DNA from: JABRWC01 sp039961675
GTDB lineage: Bacteria; Planctomycetota; Phycisphaerae; UBA1845; Fen-1342
Reading direction: 5' to 3'
Assembly: GCA_039961675.1 (NCBI GenBank)
Contig: JABRWC010000040.1
Coordinates: 1-36,100, forward strand
Length of the DNA stretch: 36,100 nucleotides
Shown: positions 35,770 through 36,100 of the stretch, in pieces
How the letters are laid out: every line of letters starts with the position of its first letter
Position numbering within the stretch: the first letter of the stretch is position 1
Notes under the pieces: model-generated
Databases searched by the model: none
The model's input: only the letters and a program-made list of their open reading frames with translations
Told to the model about the DNA's origin: nothing
Program-made: the position numbers and the translations under genes

Positions 35770-35989
35770 GGACACAAGCGGGACGCTTGTGCTACGAGAA
35801 GGGACACAAGCGGGACGCTTGTGCTACGGGAGGGGACACAAGCGAGACGCTTGTGCTACGGGAGGGGACACAAGCGGGACGCTTGTGCTACGGGAGGGGA
35901 CACAAGCGAGACGCTTGTGCTACGAGAGGGGACACAAGCGAGACGCTTGTGCTACGGGAAGGGACACACGCGGGGCGGCTGTGCGACTC
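35770..35989. repeat. Tandem array of 32-bp hairpin units (6 full copies plus a decayed seventh)
   Basis: Units begin at 35770, 35802, 35834, 35866, 35898 and 35930, exactly 32 bases apart; a degenerate seventh begins at 35962. Each contains CACAAGCG-NGA-CGCTTGTG, a perfect 8-bp stem with a 3-base loop, followed by CTACG and a purine-rich link. The loop's first base is G, G, A, G, A, A in units 1 to 6. The array begins 13 bases after the kinase stop codon. Units are nearly identical throughout, with no unique spacers, so this is not a CRISPR array. It may act as a terminator or mRNA-protecting structure. Confidence 0.9.
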
Positions 35990-36025
35990 TGGGCCGTTTC
36001 GGCGCGTGGAGGGGGCGCGGGGGAA

Positions 36026-36100
36026 TGGAGGTCGCGGGGATCGGACCCGCGCAGAGCGGTTCCGCTCTGTGTCGTCGCAGCCGCGGGACGAGCGGCGTCG
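36026..36100 (-). ncRNA. Possible 3' end of a tRNA-like RNA (tmRNA or long-variable-arm tRNA), partial
   Basis: Read on the minus strand, a hairpin CAGAGCGG/CCGCTCTG (36069-36052) is followed by a T-arm-like 5-bp stem GCGGG/CCCGC with a 7-base loop TCCGATC (36050-36034) and then GACCTCCA (36033-36026), the spacing of an acceptor strand plus discriminator. The loop departs from the TTCRANY consensus at its second base, and no anticodon arm is seen in the bases up to the edge. A tmRNA 3' domain would fit, but the 5' part lies outside the window and chance structure in GC-rich DNA is possible. Confidence 0.3.

Noticed and set aside
35770..35989. CRISPR array
   Set aside because: The whole 32-base unit is repeated; there are no unique spacers, and no cas genes are in view.

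Overview
The window is GC-rich chromosomal DNA, probably from a planctomycete (Planctomycetota, perhaps Phycisphaerae-like). This placement is inferred from several traits together: signal peptidases I carrying zinc-ribbon inserts, a membrane Ser/Thr kinase with a large C-terminal half, frequent GTG/TTG starts, and many short GC-rich hairpin repeats between genes. No rRNA is present, so the phylum call is only moderately secure.

Layout. (1) 1-2698, minus strand: a metal-uptake operon made of a ribbon-helix-helix regulator with a Cys/His-rich tail, a ZnuA-like lipoprotein, a ZnuC-like ATPase and a ZnuB-like permease cut by the window edge. A perfect 15-bp palindrome overlaps the putative promoter. 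(2) 2995-7187, minus strand: lysA, a secreted GH13 alpha-glucan hydrolase and a small GIY-YIG protein. (3) 7571-11617, plus strand: a sugar ABC importer whose solute-binding protein is fused to the first permease. An IS200/RAYT-like tyrosine transposase with flanking hairpins lies between the two permease genes. (4) 11805-15063: two tandem, very large, zinc-ribbon signal peptidases I. (5) 15466-16548: an LptB-like ATPase and a DUF167 protein. (6) 16602-18673, minus strand: an endonuclease/exonuclease/phosphatase lipoprotein and a tRNA-dihydrouridine synthase, divergent from an S66 LD-carboxypeptidase at 18719-19816 across overlapping -10 elements. (7) 19842-21791, minus strand: the translation operon rpsP-trmD-rplS-yraN, without rimM. 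(8) 22487-25865: an ABC-2 exporter module (anchored protein of unknown function, ATPase, multi-spanning permease). (9) 26064-31794: tssF-tssG-tssH(clpV), a type VI secretion block that lacks tssE and every other T6SS gene within view. (10) 31987-36100: a class I methyltransferase, a Ser/Thr kinase with a transmembrane segment and TPR-like half, a tandem array of 32-bp hairpin units, and a possible tRNA-like 3' end at the edge.

How the parts fit. The GH13 enzyme and the sugar importer are neighbours in opposite orientation and could form an alpha-glucan use module. The regulator and palindrome probably control metal uptake according to metal status. The T6SS genes encode baseplate wedge subunits and the sheath-recycling ATPase, and need partners encoded elsewhere. 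Hairpin repeats recur at several gene borders, and the only candidate mobilising enzyme in view is the transposase at 10075-10527.

The observations I rate most worth follow-up are the candidate metalloregulator with its operator, the binding-protein/permease fusion with the transposase between the importer genes, the tandem zinc-ribbon signal peptidases, and the T6SS fragment.
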